Assembly: GCA_030536255.1 (NCBI GenBank)
Contig: JAUNQI010000003.1
Span: 60,558 to 124,557, forward strand
Length of the DNA: 64,000 nucleotides
Source: Eubacteriales bacterium
Lineage (GTDB): Bacteria; Bacillota; Clostridia; Oscillospirales; Oscillospiraceae
Reading direction: 5' to 3'
Notes under the pieces: generated by a model
The model's input: only the letters and a program-made list of their open reading frames with translations
Told to the model about the DNA's origin: nothing
Databases searched by the model: none
Made by a program: the position numbers and the translations under genes
Shown: positions 50,852 to 59,941 of the stretch, piece after piece
How positions within the stretch are numbered: the stretch's first letter is position 1
Layout: every line of letters starts with the position of its first letter

Positions 50852-52204
50852 TTATCTGTCAATAATATCTCTGAATATTTTTTCTTTTTCGCTAATTAAA
50901 GCGGCTGAATTGATTCTGTTGTCAACGGTTTTTTCCCATTCTTCAACAAAAAACTTTGAGCGCAGTCTTTCATTTTTCAGTTTTTTTCCTGTAGCTCTGT
51001 ACCAGGTGCGGTACAGTCGCTTAACTGAAAGTTTAAGCGGGATATGGCCAGATCTCAGATACGCTTTTCTCTCCCCTTCAAATGTCTCTGTATCCGAAAT
51101 GCGAGGTCTCTGAGAATCAATAACATCCGCAATTTTTCTGAAGGCAGGTTCCAAAGAAAAATTATAATAATATTCTATCAATTTTCTGTCTATCGGGAAC
51201 GCATCCAGAGATGGATTGTAAAATTTAATCTCATTCAGAAACTCTTCATATGTTTTGGCAGACCGAACGTCATTGAAAATGACACAGTCGATATCCCATG
51301 GAATCTCATATGGTCTGAAAACAAGACAGTTTTTCCCTGAAAAATAACTCTCTGAAATAGCCGTGCTGAGCCAGGTACACGGAATATCTGAGACCCGGAT
51401 CCACTGCTTCACTTCATAATCCTGAATGACCCTGAAACTGTCCGGATACTTTTCCCGGAGACTGTTTACGATTGGGCTACTGAGTTCCACCGGATGCGGA
51501 CGATAGATGACAAGATACCCCGAATTATCCGAATCTGAGAGAAAACGGTCAAACCATAAAAGCGTTTCAGCCTGCGACTCATCGGTAATTTTCGAAAAAC
51601 GATCCACATTATCTTCCGTATGCGTCAGCTTTTGCACTTCATTTATCAGGCCTCCGGATGTCGTTGCGAAGCTTGAAATATACAGAATCCATTTCTTATT
51701 CTGATCCAGATTGAACTCATCGGATATCTCACTTCTGGTCTTCCATCGTGAATCGAACATCGGGCGGGTCGTATCAAGCTGTATAGCTCCCGTTACCGGA
51801 AGATTTTCCTTCGCAACACCTTTTCCTGTAAGTCTGTCGACCGTATGTCTTCCCCAACAGATATGTGTAATTCCTTTTGACGTATCATCCAGACTGTAAA
51901 GCTCATTATCCTCTTCAATGGGACTGAGAACCTGCTCATACTGAAGATTTACCAGCATTCCCGACGGACAATTAAAACGATATCTGTAAAAATCATAATC
52001 CGGTTTAATATAGCAGTTCGGCGTTACGAGAATGTCCGTGGGCGTTTTGCGCAATTCTTCCGTTTTGCTCATAATTCTGACTGCATATCCTCTTTTTTCA
52101 AGTTCAGTTTTCAGCAGAATAGCATTATCCAGCTCACGGTTAGCAACTTCAATGACAATCGTTACTATTTTCTTTTTTTTATTCTCGGGGATTACTCTCA
52201 TCAT
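50852..52204 (-). CDS. Surface-carbohydrate transferase, GT-B/TagB-like fold
   Basis: A 450-aa protein with KKIVTIVIEVANRELDNAIL at the start, then an N-terminal GT-B half and a C-terminal half with YLVIYRPHPVELSS (R-P-H-P) and WLSTAISESYFSGKNCLVF. The RPHP motif and the following acceptor-side strand recall CDP-glycerol glycerophosphotransferases and KpsS/WbuX-like surface carbohydrate proteins, but the TDYSS motif is not seen. It may transfer a phospho-polyol or the CMP-activated nonulosonate. The gene lies between LegB and the flippase. Start either ATG 52204 or the next codon ATG, after AGAAG. Confidence 0.55.
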   Translation of the reverse strand: MMRVIPENKKKKIVTIVIEVANRELDNAILLKTELEKRGYAVRIMSKTEELRKTPTDILVTPNCYIKPDYDFYRYRFNCPSGMLVNLQYEQVLSPIEEDNELYSLDDTSKGITHICWGRHTVDRLTGKGVAKENLPVTGAIQLDTTRPMFDSRWKTRSEISDEFNLDQNKKWILYISSFATTSGGLINEVQKLTHTEDNVDRFSKITDESQAETLLWFDRFLSDSDNSGYLVIYRPHPVELSSPIVNSLREKYPDSFRVIQDYEVKQWIRVSDIPCTWLSTAISESYFSGKNCLVFRPYEIPWDIDCVIFNDVRSAKTYEEFLNEIKFYNPSLDAFPIDRKLIEYYYNFSLEPAFRKIADVIDSQRPRISDTETFEGERKAYLRSGHIPLKLSVKRLYRTWYRATGKKLKNERLRSKFFVEEWEKTVDNRINSAALISEKEKIFRDIIDR

Positions 52205-52222
52205 TATACTTCTTCTAAAATA

Positions 52223-53677
52223 TCAAAATTTGAATAACCTTGTTTTTATCAACTTCAGAGCATCGGAAAGCAGTTGCGGATCTTTATGTTTCAGCCAGAT
52301 TCCAGACAGAATCCCGTACACTGCCGCACCAACAAATATTTCAATCAACGACACAGCGAAAGGGTTCATCCTGGTAAAGAATCCTGCCACACAAAAGACT
52401 GACGATATCATAAGTCCTCCGAAGAGAACATAGGGAACAATAAACACTACAGTATCCGCTATCCATGTTTTCCTGTTAATATAAATAAACTGCAAAACCA
52501 TTGTAACCACATACGCAATGATGGTGGCAACTGCAGCTCCTGTTGCCCCGCTTATACGAATCAGGAAATAATTTAGGATCACATTCACCACAGCGCCGAT
52601 TACAATAGAAATAAGACTGAAAAAATCATGTTCATTAGGCAAAAGGAACTGATATCTCATCACATCTGAAAAGCTGCAGATAAAAATCATCGGAGCCAGA
52701 ATCATAATCAGCTCGGCAGAGCGAACATATCCGTCACCAAGAAACCATGGAATAAATGTTTTTGCTATTCCTGCGAGACCAAATGCCAAAGCAACATTCA
52801 GTATTGACGTATATCTTAAAGTTGAATTGAGAAGGCTGTTACTTTTTTCTCTGTTGCCGGTTGCAAGAAGGTTCGTGGAATATGGCTCAAAGACCGTTAC
52901 TACTGCGGCTGTAATAAACATGGGAAGACGGACAATGTTTTCTGCATTTTGATAGTATCCAATTTCCGCTTCAGTAGACCATACTCCCAGCATCAGCTTA
53001 TCCAGATAATTATAGACACTTGTAGCTACAACCGGAAGAAACAGAATGATATTCGGTCTGATATGACAGATGATTTTTTGAAGATCCGGTTTTCTGAAAT
53101 CAGTATATTTGAATACGAGCGGAAGAACAACCAAAAGCGAAATAAAATTCCCCCCTGCTGTAATCAGCGCATACTTCCATACATCATTCTCGTCCTTCAC
53201 AAAAAGGAAAATACCAACAACAATCCCGATTCGAATAATAATACTTCTGATACTGGTAAGACGGAATTCTTCCATTCCGAACGCAAACCATGACACTTCA
53301 AAAAACGATGAAACTACATATATACCCAAAATGAGCTGAACGTCGTAATATTTTGAATGCAGAAATACGATTAGGAAATAGAGAACAGACAAAAGCAGCG
53401 TCAGGATGAACTGCATATAATAAATCTGCCAGAAATTATCCGAAAGATCCTCTCTGCTGCCTTTGACCTGAGCAATTTTTCTATTTCCGTAATCATTTAC
53501 ACCAAGCAGAGAAAAAATGACAAAATAAGTTGCCAAAGAATTTGAATATGCATAAACCCCAAGCTTCTCCGGCCCAAGAACCCTTGAAAGATACGGTGAA
53601 GTTATCAGCGGTGTAAGAATCACAACACAACGGTATACTGCATTGTATAAAATATTTTTTTTATGGGATTGTGCCAT
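52223..53677 (-). CDS. wzx: Oligosaccharide flippase (Wzx-like, MOP superfamily)
   Basis: Flips the undecaprenyl-pyrophosphate-linked repeat unit across the membrane. The 484-aa protein has about 12-14 TM helices beginning NAVYRCVVILTPLITSPYLS and GPEKLGVYAYSNSLATYF, typical of the PST/RfbX-type flippases. ATG 53677 is taken since TTG 53689 overlaps the preceding gene; AAAGG lies 12 bases upstream. Followed by the polymerase, as usual for Wzx/Wzy-dependent loci. Confidence 0.9.
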   Translation of the reverse strand: MAQSHKKNILYNAVYRCVVILTPLITSPYLSRVLGPEKLGVYAYSNSLATYFVIFSLLGVNDYGNRKIAQVKGSREDLSDNFWQIYYMQFILTLLLSVLYFLIVFLHSKYYDVQLILGIYVVSSFFEVSWFAFGMEEFRLTSIRSIIIRIGIVVGIFLFVKDENDVWKYALITAGGNFISLLVVLPLVFKYTDFRKPDLQKIICHIRPNIILFLPVVATSVYNYLDKLMLGVWSTEAEIGYYQNAENIVRLPMFITAAVVTVFEPYSTNLLATGNREKSNSLLNSTLRYTSILNVALAFGLAGIAKTFIPWFLGDGYVRSAELIMILAPMIFICSFSDVMRYQFLLPNEHDFFSLISIVIGAVVNVILNYFLIRISGATGAAVATIIAYVVTMVLQFIYINRKTWIADTVVFIVPYVLFGGLMISSVFCVAGFFTRMNPFAVSLIEIFVGAAVYGILSGIWLKHKDPQLLSDALKLIKTRLFKF

Positions 53678-53685
53678 GGACAAAA

Positions 53686-55023
53686 TCAACCTTTCATTAC
53701 ACGCTGTCTGCGTATTCCCGACATAAGAATAAACAGATCAATTGCTGCTCCGGCTGCAATCCAAAGCACAGTAGAAGATGCCCGGAAAAAGAAATTGTTA
53801 TGCATCACAAGTACTGAGAAATTCACAATTCCGAGTAAAATTACCGATCCTGAATTCAATCTCTCCCTGCACTTTCTGAAAATCGATCCTGCCGTAATGC
53901 CAGCCACTCCCGACCATATCAGTGTACCCGGAATCCCCAAATCCACATATGGTTGAAGAAGATACGTCGAAACATTAAAAGCGCCAATTGCCTGATCAAT
54001 TGGAGGATAAGGAGGGAGCTCATCCCATGAAGTTACAAGTCCCCAAAATGCTTCCGTCGTATATAGCGGGTAACCCAGAGGCTCAATACTGTTCATTCCA
54101 GACTGAAAATTCAGGAAATTCGGTGCTATATACATATCCAGCGTATATAGCAGATAATTGAATTTTTCTTTGAATGCCCCGATTACTCCGTCTCGCGTAA
54201 CCGCAACGTATCCGATAAAAACAAGTGCGGCAGAAACAGCAGCGGCAATAATCGGCAGCGTTTTTTTTGCGCTTCTTTTCCTTTCTCTGTTTCCGACATC
54301 CAAAACGAGAAAAAGTGATGTCAGAAGAAGAACCATCGCCTGAAGAGTATACGAACGCCATCCTGAAAGCATTTCCATACCCATCAGGATCAGCGAAAAG
54401 AGTACTATCCCAATCTTAAAGATCCGCTGCCGGGTATAAATAAAGGCAAAAGGAACTATCGCAAATACAAATCTGAACAGATTAACAATCCTGTAAAACG
54501 GAGTAACGACGAAACTCTGTCTGTAGGAATTCGCATCGCCGGTAAGCTGAGGGATATAACCGGTATAGATCACGTTGATGAAAAAAGCCGTGGCAGACAC
54601 GATAAGAATACAAAGCGTAATACCAGCCAGAAGGTCTCCACGGTTCATGAGTGGTAAACGGTCTTTCCGCATAGAGGAAACCTTCAGATTAAGAAATTCT
54701 CCTGCCCAGAAAAACCAGAAAAATATAACCGTATTGAGTATGACCACATTCAGCAGCTCCCTGCTCCACGTTTGATAAAATGGATACAGATTCAGATCCA
54801 TCCTTCCGACAGAGATCACTCCCAGCCAGAAGACATACCAGAGAAGAAGCGGGGAAACGAAAAGTTTCGTGCGTAAATACTCCAGCAGGATAAGGACGAT
54901 CGTAATTCCCAAAAGGGCTATTGTTGATCCCCACATATCTTTATGGCTGAAGGTAAGATAATAAACAAGAACAAAGAAATGGAAGAGAATTACTTCGTAT
55001 ATCGAATATCTGCTTACACGCAT
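53686..55023 (-). CDS. wzy: Repeat-unit polymerase (Wzy-like)
   Basis: A 445-aa protein with about 11 TM helices, low similarity to anything by eye as usual for Wzy. It has a long periplasmic-side loop (MDLNLYPFYQTWSRELLN region, then about 90 residues before residue 340). The arrangement before the flippase, and the late motif AIGAFNVSTYLLQPYVDLG that resembles polymerase loop 5 with R/Q-P-Y, support the call. Start after AAAGGAAGAGA. Initiates nothing itself; polymerises lipid-linked units on the outer face. Confidence 0.8.
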   Translation of the reverse strand: MRVSRYSIYEVILFHFFVLVYYLTFSHKDMWGSTIALLGITIVLILLEYLRTKLFVSPLLLWYVFWLGVISVGRMDLNLYPFYQTWSRELLNVVILNTVIFFWFFWAGEFLNLKVSSMRKDRLPLMNRGDLLAGITLCILIVSATAFFINVIYTGYIPQLTGDANSYRQSFVVTPFYRIVNLFRFVFAIVPFAFIYTRQRIFKIGIVLFSLILMGMEMLSGWRSYTLQAMVLLLTSLFLVLDVGNRERKRSAKKTLPIIAAAVSAALVFIGYVAVTRDGVIGAFKEKFNYLLYTLDMYIAPNFLNFQSGMNSIEPLGYPLYTTEAFWGLVTSWDELPPYPPIDQAIGAFNVSTYLLQPYVDLGIPGTLIWSGVAGITAGSIFRKCRERLNSGSVILLGIVNFSVLVMHNNFFFRASSTVLWIAAGAAIDLFILMSGIRRQRVMKG

Positions 55024-55045
55024 ATTCTCTTCCTTTCTGATAAGA

Positions 55046-56245
55046 TCAATATATTTCCAGATATTTTTCCGTCATTCTTTTGAAGCTGAATAATCTTTTA
55101 ATTTCCTCAGGAGTTAAAGCAGAATCTGTCTGCTTTGCATTTTGTACTGCTTCGCTCAAAGCTGAAATATTCCCTTTGGGTACCACCGTACCGAATATTT
55201 CAGCGCTTTCTCCGCTTCCACCGGTATTATAAGCTATAACCGGAGTGCCACATGCAATTGCTTCGAGATTTGTTGTAGGATAATTCTCCTCAAGACTTGC
55301 ATTAACATATGCATGGGCAAGAACATAGAAACCAGCCAGCTCACGGACGCTGTCTGTACGCTGAATTCCAAGAACATTGCTGGGAACAGAAGCTGCCTGT
55401 TCCTCTGAAAGTCCGATTACTGCAACCTGATACCCTTCACCCAGCTCATCGGCCAGCTTGAAATACTCCTGTAATCCCTTTCGCCTGTCCCAGGAAGTAG
55501 AAACCGCTATAACAAGCTTTTTTCCTTCCAGACCGTAGCGTTCCTTTAGTTCAGCAGCCGCCTGAATAGTATCCGCATTTCTGCAGAAAACATCCGTGTC
55601 GATTCCATTGGGGATAACCTCAACCGGATATTCTTTTAAGAAAGATCGTCTGACATAATCTGCAAGCCATTTTGAAGGAGTAACTATATGCATATCCGGT
55701 ATTCCGGTAAAAAAGGATTTTTTCTTCAGATAATTTACTTCAGATCGATCAGCCAGAATACTTGCCGGATAGGCATTTTTATCGGGGCAGGATGAACAGC
55801 CACTAATCCATTTGTCACATGCGACATAATCAAAATACGCACAGTGACCGGTAAATGCCCAGCAATCATGGAAAGTCCATATTATCTTTTTCCCGCATTC
55901 TCTGAGATACTCAAATAGCACCTCAATGTTGATCCAATATCCATGAAGAACATGAAGATGAATTACATCCGGATCGAATTCGCGAATTTTCTCAACAAGC
56001 CGGATCGTAGCCAGTCTGTTTGAAAATCCCGCGTTGTCTGAGACCCTTGCTCTCATGGCCGAAAGCTTTATTCCGAGATCACTTTCCGTACGAAGAGCAT
56101 ATTTTCTGAATTTTTCCGGGACAGCTTCCCGGCCGTATGCAATTTTAACATCGTGGCCCTGAGTCTCAAGTGCCTCCGCAAGATCAGTACAGATTCTTCC
56201 TGTACTTCTGATTCCGCAGACAACATTTATAAGGAGAACTCTCAT
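55046..56245 (-). CDS. Family 4 glycosyltransferase
   Basis: A 399-aa GT-B enzyme: VLLINVVCGIRSTGRICTDL at the start, then VIHLHVLHGYWINIEVLFEY, IIWTFHDCWAFTGHCAYFDY and a C-terminal donor domain with VIAVSTSWDRRKGLQEYFKL, SLEENYPTTNLEAIACGTPV (E-x7-E motif). The H-C-A-Y-F/C-x-K-W-x-x-G-C-S-x-C-P cluster is typical of WcaC/Wbw-like transferases in polysaccharide loci. ATGA overlap with the PglC-like gene. Sugar specificity unknown. Confidence 0.9.
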   Translation of the reverse strand: MRVLLINVVCGIRSTGRICTDLAEALETQGHDVKIAYGREAVPEKFRKYALRTESDLGIKLSAMRARVSDNAGFSNRLATIRLVEKIREFDPDVIHLHVLHGYWINIEVLFEYLRECGKKIIWTFHDCWAFTGHCAYFDYVACDKWISGCSSCPDKNAYPASILADRSEVNYLKKKSFFTGIPDMHIVTPSKWLADYVRRSFLKEYPVEVIPNGIDTDVFCRNADTIQAAAELKERYGLEGKKLVIAVSTSWDRRKGLQEYFKLADELGEGYQVAVIGLSEEQAASVPSNVLGIQRTDSVRELAGFYVLAHAYVNASLEENYPTTNLEAIACGTPVIAYNTGGSGESAEIFGTVVPKGNISALSEAVQNAKQTDSALTPEEIKRLFSFKRMTEKYLEIY

Positions 56246-56838
56246 TTAGCTCCTGTACCGCCTTCAACAACGCCTTCATGCCGAAGTACTTTCAGAAATG
56301 TTCCAAAAAAGCATCGACAATCAAAAAAGAAACTTTCACGTCTGACATATTCACCATCCAGCGCAGCTTTCACAGGAATTTCAAGTTCATCCCGTCCGTT
56401 AATCTGAGCCCATCCGGTAAGACCGGGTCTAACATCATTTGCACCGTATCTGTCACGCTCCGCAATAAGATCATCCTGATTCCATAAAGCCGGACGAGGT
56501 CCGATTATACTCATATCCCCTATGAATATGTTGAAAAACTGAGGGATCTCATCCAGACTGAATTTTCGGATTACTCTGCCGCTCTTCAGAATATACTGAT
56601 CAGGATTATCCAGAAGATGAGTCGCCACATCATGAGGTGTAGACATTTTCATTGATCTGAATTTATACAAAGTGAACAGTTTCTTATGATTTCCCACTCT
56701 TCTCTGAGTAAACAGAACCGGTCCCGGATCTTCGCATTTAATGATTATTGCAATTATCAGCATAGGAATCGCTGCAACAATAATACCCACTGCCGAGAGA
56801 ACAAGATCTAAAAGTCTCTTTAAAAACTTTTTATACAT
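56242..56838 (-). CDS. Monotopic phosphoglycosyl transferase (PglC/WcaJ-like sugar transferase)
   Basis: Starts the lipid-linked glycan by moving a sugar-1-phosphate from UDP-sugar to undecaprenyl phosphate. The 198-aa small form has a reentrant hydrophobic helix (LLDLVLSAVGIIVAAIPML), then PGPVLFTQRRVGNHKKLF, LYKFRSMKM, KFSLDEIPQFFNIFIGDMS with catalytic D-E and IGPRPAL, and VRPGLTGWAQINGRDEL. Length matches PglC (about 200), not the larger WbaP. The PglF-like dehydratase at 1-3 kb could provide a 4-keto precursor but lies far away. Confidence 0.93.
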   Translation of the reverse strand: MYKKFLKRLLDLVLSAVGIIVAAIPMLIIAIIIKCEDPGPVLFTQRRVGNHKKLFTLYKFRSMKMSTPHDVATHLLDNPDQYILKSGRVIRKFSLDEIPQFFNIFIGDMSIIGPRPALWNQDDLIAERDRYGANDVRPGLTGWAQINGRDELEIPVKAALDGEYVRRESFFFDCRCFFGTFLKVLRHEGVVEGGTGAK

Positions 56839-56855
56839 AATAATACTCTTTCAAA

Positions 56856-57833
56856 TCATTCTAAAACCACACAGCCTATCGGCTTAACGGCATATTGACT
56901 ACACTTTACAATTTCCGCATTGATGTTCTCATAACGACTGAAAGCTGTTTTCTCAACAAAGACTACCACACTGGCATCTCCTAAATTTGTAACAGTTTCT
57001 GAATCGTCAGAAAGAATATCCGAAACAACATTTTTGATACCAAGCTCCGTCAGCTTTTCAGACAGCGCCATTCTGAATGATGATGCATCCGGCGAAGCTG
57101 CGCCCGAAAGAATCAGCGAAGCAGCCTCGCTGTTTTTCATAAGGACAGAAATTCCCGTTGAGATGAACTCTAGCTGAGCTTCGCCTCCGCCGCTCTTCTC
57201 TACCGTTGCCAGAAGTGGGACGTTAAAACTTACTTCAATATCCTTTGCATTTCTGAGTTTCTTCGTCATCAGATACGGAACGATAATCAAAACACATCCC
57301 GCCAGTACACCTGCAGCAATGCCAAGAACGATCCATTTTATTTGAATTTTTCCGACTTTCTCAGGGACATATTCTGATACAGAAGCTCCTATTTCAGAGG
57401 ACTCCGTATTAGTAAGGATCAGTGCGTTATAATATGCTCGCTGCTGACCGGAAAAGACTGACAAAACATCCTTATAGGAATCAAGAAACATCATGTAAGC
57501 CTCAAGCCGAGTGCTGTCTTCCGTGAGAGAGTCTGCCTTGAATTCAGAAATATAATCCTTATAAACTTTAGCATAGGCCTCACAGAACAGAGCATCATTT
57601 TCACTCAGACTGCTGCGAATCGAATACATTTCCTCGTTGTAATACGAAGGAAGTTCTGGAGCGGCTTCAGAATATAATCTGTGAAGCTCTTCTGATGCAT
57701 AAGCTGATGCGGATGCTCTACCAACAGCAATAATATTAAGCAGGACAGCACCAATCACTGCCAGAATCAACAGAACCATCCACTTCTCTGCTATTTTTTT
57801 CCACAGATCTTTCAGATCAATTGTTACTTCCAT
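56856..57833 (-). CDS. Wzz/CapA-like chain-length determinant with degenerate kinase-like tail
   Basis: Regulates polymer length with Wzx/Wzy. The 325-aa protein has TM1 (LLILAVIGAVLLNIIAV), an extracytoplasmic helical domain, a second TM (WIVLGIAAGVLAGCVLIIVPY) and a cytoplasmic tail of about 120 residues. The tail (LLATVEKSGGG, LILSGAASPDASSFRMALSE, ASVVVFVEKTAFSRYENI, KPIGCVVLE) follows the strand order of BY-kinases but has no Walker A G-K-S/T, no Walker A' aspartate and no tyrosine cluster. A separate kinase is not in the window. Start after AAAGG. Confidence 0.8.
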   Translation of the reverse strand: MEVTIDLKDLWKKIAEKWMVLLILAVIGAVLLNIIAVGRASASAYASEELHRLYSEAAPELPSYYNEEMYSIRSSLSENDALFCEAYAKVYKDYISEFKADSLTEDSTRLEAYMMFLDSYKDVLSVFSGQQRAYYNALILTNTESSEIGASVSEYVPEKVGKIQIKWIVLGIAAGVLAGCVLIIVPYLMTKKLRNAKDIEVSFNVPLLATVEKSGGGEAQLEFISTGISVLMKNSEAASLILSGAASPDASSFRMALSEKLTELGIKNVVSDILSDDSETVTNLGDASVVVFVEKTAFSRYENINAEIVKCSQYAVKPIGCVVLE

Positions 57834-57856
57834 CCGGCAGAAACCTTTCTCTATCT

Positions 57857-58738
57857 TCAGAATTCTTCAAAACTTTTTGCTTTGTCTATAATAAACTGCT
57901 TCAGCCAAGCCCCAGCTTCTTCATTTTTCAGTGCAAAGTCAATAATGGACTCCAGATATCCCTTCAGATTTCCGGTGTCATATCGGCGGCCTTCAAAATC
58001 AACGCCCACAAAATGCTCCATTCCGCACAGCGTCTTCATTCCGTCCGTCAGCTGAATCTCATTGTTTCTTCCGGGTGCTGTATGCTCAAGGATATCAAAA
58101 ATTCCCGGCGTGAGAACATATCGTCCCATGATGGCATAATTCGAAAGTTTCTCATCCGGAGTAGGCTTTTCATTCATATCCGTAATGCTGTAAACTCTGT
58201 TGGATATTTTATGATCTATTTTTACCGAAGAGTACTTTGAAATAGCATCATCCGGAATTTCTCGAATAGCGATAGAAGAACAGGAGTTTGCTTCTGCTGC
58301 TTCAACAAGCTGCTTAAGGACAGGTTTTTTTCCGAGCATGATATCGTCTCCAAGCAGGATTGCAAACGGCTCATCGCCGACAAAGCTTCTAGCCCTCCAA
58401 ATAGCATGACCGAGACCCTTTGTTTCCTTTTGCCGAAGGAAAAAGATGTCCGCCATATCAGCTACCGCTCTTACAGTATCCGCATCCTTGTTTTTCCCGT
58501 CAAAACGCAGTCTCTCTTCAAGATCCGGAGCATAATCAAAATAATCCTCAATCGGACTCTTCCCTCGGTTTGTAATAATCAGGATTTCTTCAACTCCGGC
58601 TGATACCGCCTCTTCAACAATATACTGAATAACCGGTTTATCAACAAGAGGAAGCATCTCTTTCGGAATACTTTTCGTGTTCGGCAGGAGACGGGTTCCG
58701 AGACCAGCTGCCGGAATGACTGCCTTACGTACTTTCAT
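57857..58738 (-). CDS. galU: UTP-glucose-1-phosphate uridylyltransferase
   Basis: Makes UDP-glucose for surface glycans. The 293-aa enzyme has VRKAVIPAAGLGTRLLPNTK, SIPKEMLPLVDKPVIQYIVE, LGHAIWRARSFVGDEPFAIL with G-D-D and DYLESII-like GNLKGYLESIIDFAL, all of GalU/HasC. Full length. ATG follows TGAGGAGAAA. It overlaps queH by 14 bases, so expression is tied to the queH promoter. Confidence 0.95.
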   Translation of the reverse strand: MKVRKAVIPAAGLGTRLLPNTKSIPKEMLPLVDKPVIQYIVEEAVSAGVEEILIITNRGKSPIEDYFDYAPDLEERLRFDGKNKDADTVRAVADMADIFFLRQKETKGLGHAIWRARSFVGDEPFAILLGDDIMLGKKPVLKQLVEAAEANSCSSIAIREIPDDAISKYSSVKIDHKISNRVYSITDMNEKPTPDEKLSNYAIMGRYVLTPGIFDILEHTAPGRNNEIQLTDGMKTLCGMEHFVGVDFEGRRYDTGNLKGYLESIIDFALKNEEAGAWLKQFIIDKAKSFEEF

Positions 58739-59348
58739 AATTATTTCTCCTCAGTAATGAATATTTACATCCGCAATAAAGCTGTCGATATAAATGAAAT
58801 AATTCGCACAATTCAACAGATCTGTTTTCTCCGTCATGCTTTTTAAAGTCCGAAGGAAGCCAGACTGCACCTTCTTTTTCAGCCACTTCCTCTCCCACTG
58901 CATTGATAAGTACCGCGTTCTTATGACGGGAAACAGTAAGTGTCGAAGCGAAATAATCAAAGCTCAGCTCGGCAGCAGTCTTTGCACACTCCTCAAGCCG
59001 GAGTCTAAAGCATCGTTCACATCGTGCTCCACCTTCCGGCTCGTTTTCATATCCGGCAACAGCAGAAAAATACTCATCACTGCGCCACTGAGTATCAATT
59101 ATCCCTACCTGACCTGAAAGATTCATCTTTTCAAGCAGTTCTTTCAGCGTATCATATCGTTTATCGAATTCACTTTCCGGATAAATGTTAGGATTATACC
59201 AGAATATACTGACTTTAAAATGAGGAACTAGGTATTCAAGGACACTGCTTGAACATGGTCCGCAGCATGAGTGAAGAAGCAGCGTCGGTTTCTCTGTCTG
59301 TTTTTCAATTATCCGCTCCAGTTCACGGGAAAAATTGCGTCTGTTCAT
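58725..59348 (-). CDS. queH: Epoxyqueuosine reductase QueH
   Basis: Reduces epoxyqueuosine in tRNA to queuosine, a cobalamin-independent alternative to QueG. The 207-aa protein has LLLHSCCGPCSSSVLEYL, WYNPNIYPESEFDKRYDTL, GARCERCFRLRLEECAKTA, ASTLTVSRHKN and YCGCKYSLL. These provide the Cys residues of its [4Fe-4S] and metal clusters. ATG is preceded by a consensus promoter reading away from comEB. Its place at the head of a polysaccharide operon is probably incidental. Confidence 0.93.
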   Translation of the reverse strand: MNRRNFSRELERIIEKQTEKPTLLLHSCCGPCSSSVLEYLVPHFKVSIFWYNPNIYPESEFDKRYDTLKELLEKMNLSGQVGIIDTQWRSDEYFSAVAGYENEPEGGARCERCFRLRLEECAKTAAELSFDYFASTLTVSRHKNAVLINAVGEEVAEKEGAVWLPSDFKKHDGENRSVELCELFHLYRQLYCGCKYSLLRRNNYEST

Positions 59349-59363
59349 AATAAGTCAAATTAT

Positions 59364-59421
59364 ATTGTATCACTTTCTGAATTTATCGTCAATTGACAAG
59401 CATATATATACACTATATAAT
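59364..59421. promoter_or_regulatory. Back-to-back promoters with abutting palindromic -35 boxes
   Basis: Plus strand, for comEB: -35 TTGACA (59393-59398), 17-base spacer, -10 TATAAT (59416-59421). Minus strand, for queH and the glycan run: -35 TTGACG (59387-59392), 17-base spacer, -10 TACAAT (59364-59369). The two -35 boxes touch and form the dyad GTCAATTGAC (59388-59397). Confidence 0.8.
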
Positions 59422-59451
59422 AACATTATCTCATAATCGGAGGCATAAAGA

Positions 59452-59937
59452 ATGGATAAAAGAACCGGAAAAGAAAACTACTATCTTGATATCGCCGATG
59501 CTGTCCAGGAGAGGTCAACATGCCTCAGGCGCAAATATGGAGCAATTATCGTCAGAAATGATGAAATTATTTCAACCGGTTATAATGGAGCGCCCCGCGG
59601 CAGAAAAAACTGCTCGGATCTTGGATTCTGTGCCAGAGAAACCATGCATATTCCTTCCGGAGAAAGATATGAGCTTTGCAGAAGCGTTCACGCTGAAGCA
59701 AATGCTATTATTTCAGCCTCAAGACGTGACATGATAGGGGCTACGCTCTACCTTGTTGGAAGAGATGCCAAAACAAATGAGCTTCTTCCGGATGCGAATT
59801 CCTGTTCCATGTGTAAAAGACAGATCATCAATGCCGGGATTGAGCGTGTTGTCGCCAGAATCAATGAGACAGAATACCGTGTCATTAACGTCAGCGACTG
59901 GGTAATAAATGACGATACAATACTCCTGGAAATCTGA
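59452..59937 (+). CDS. comEB: dCMP deaminase (ComEB-like)
   Basis: Zinc-dependent deaminase that turns dCMP into dUMP. The 161-aa protein has STCLRRKYGAIIVRNDEI, the zinc motif HAEANAIISA (H-A-E) and NSCSMCKRQIINAGIERVV (P/S-C-x-x-C). GYNGAPRG is the substrate loop. ATG follows CGGAGGCATA. Monocistronic from a fully consensus promoter. Confidence 0.93.
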   Translation: MDKRTGKENYYLDIADAVQERSTCLRRKYGAIIVRNDEIISTGYNGAPRGRKNCSDLGFCARETMHIPSGERYELCRSVHAEANAIISASRRDMIGATLYLVGRDAKTNELLPDANSCSMCKRQIINAGIERVVARINETEYRVINVSDWVINDDTILLEI

Positions 59938-59941
59938 AAAA

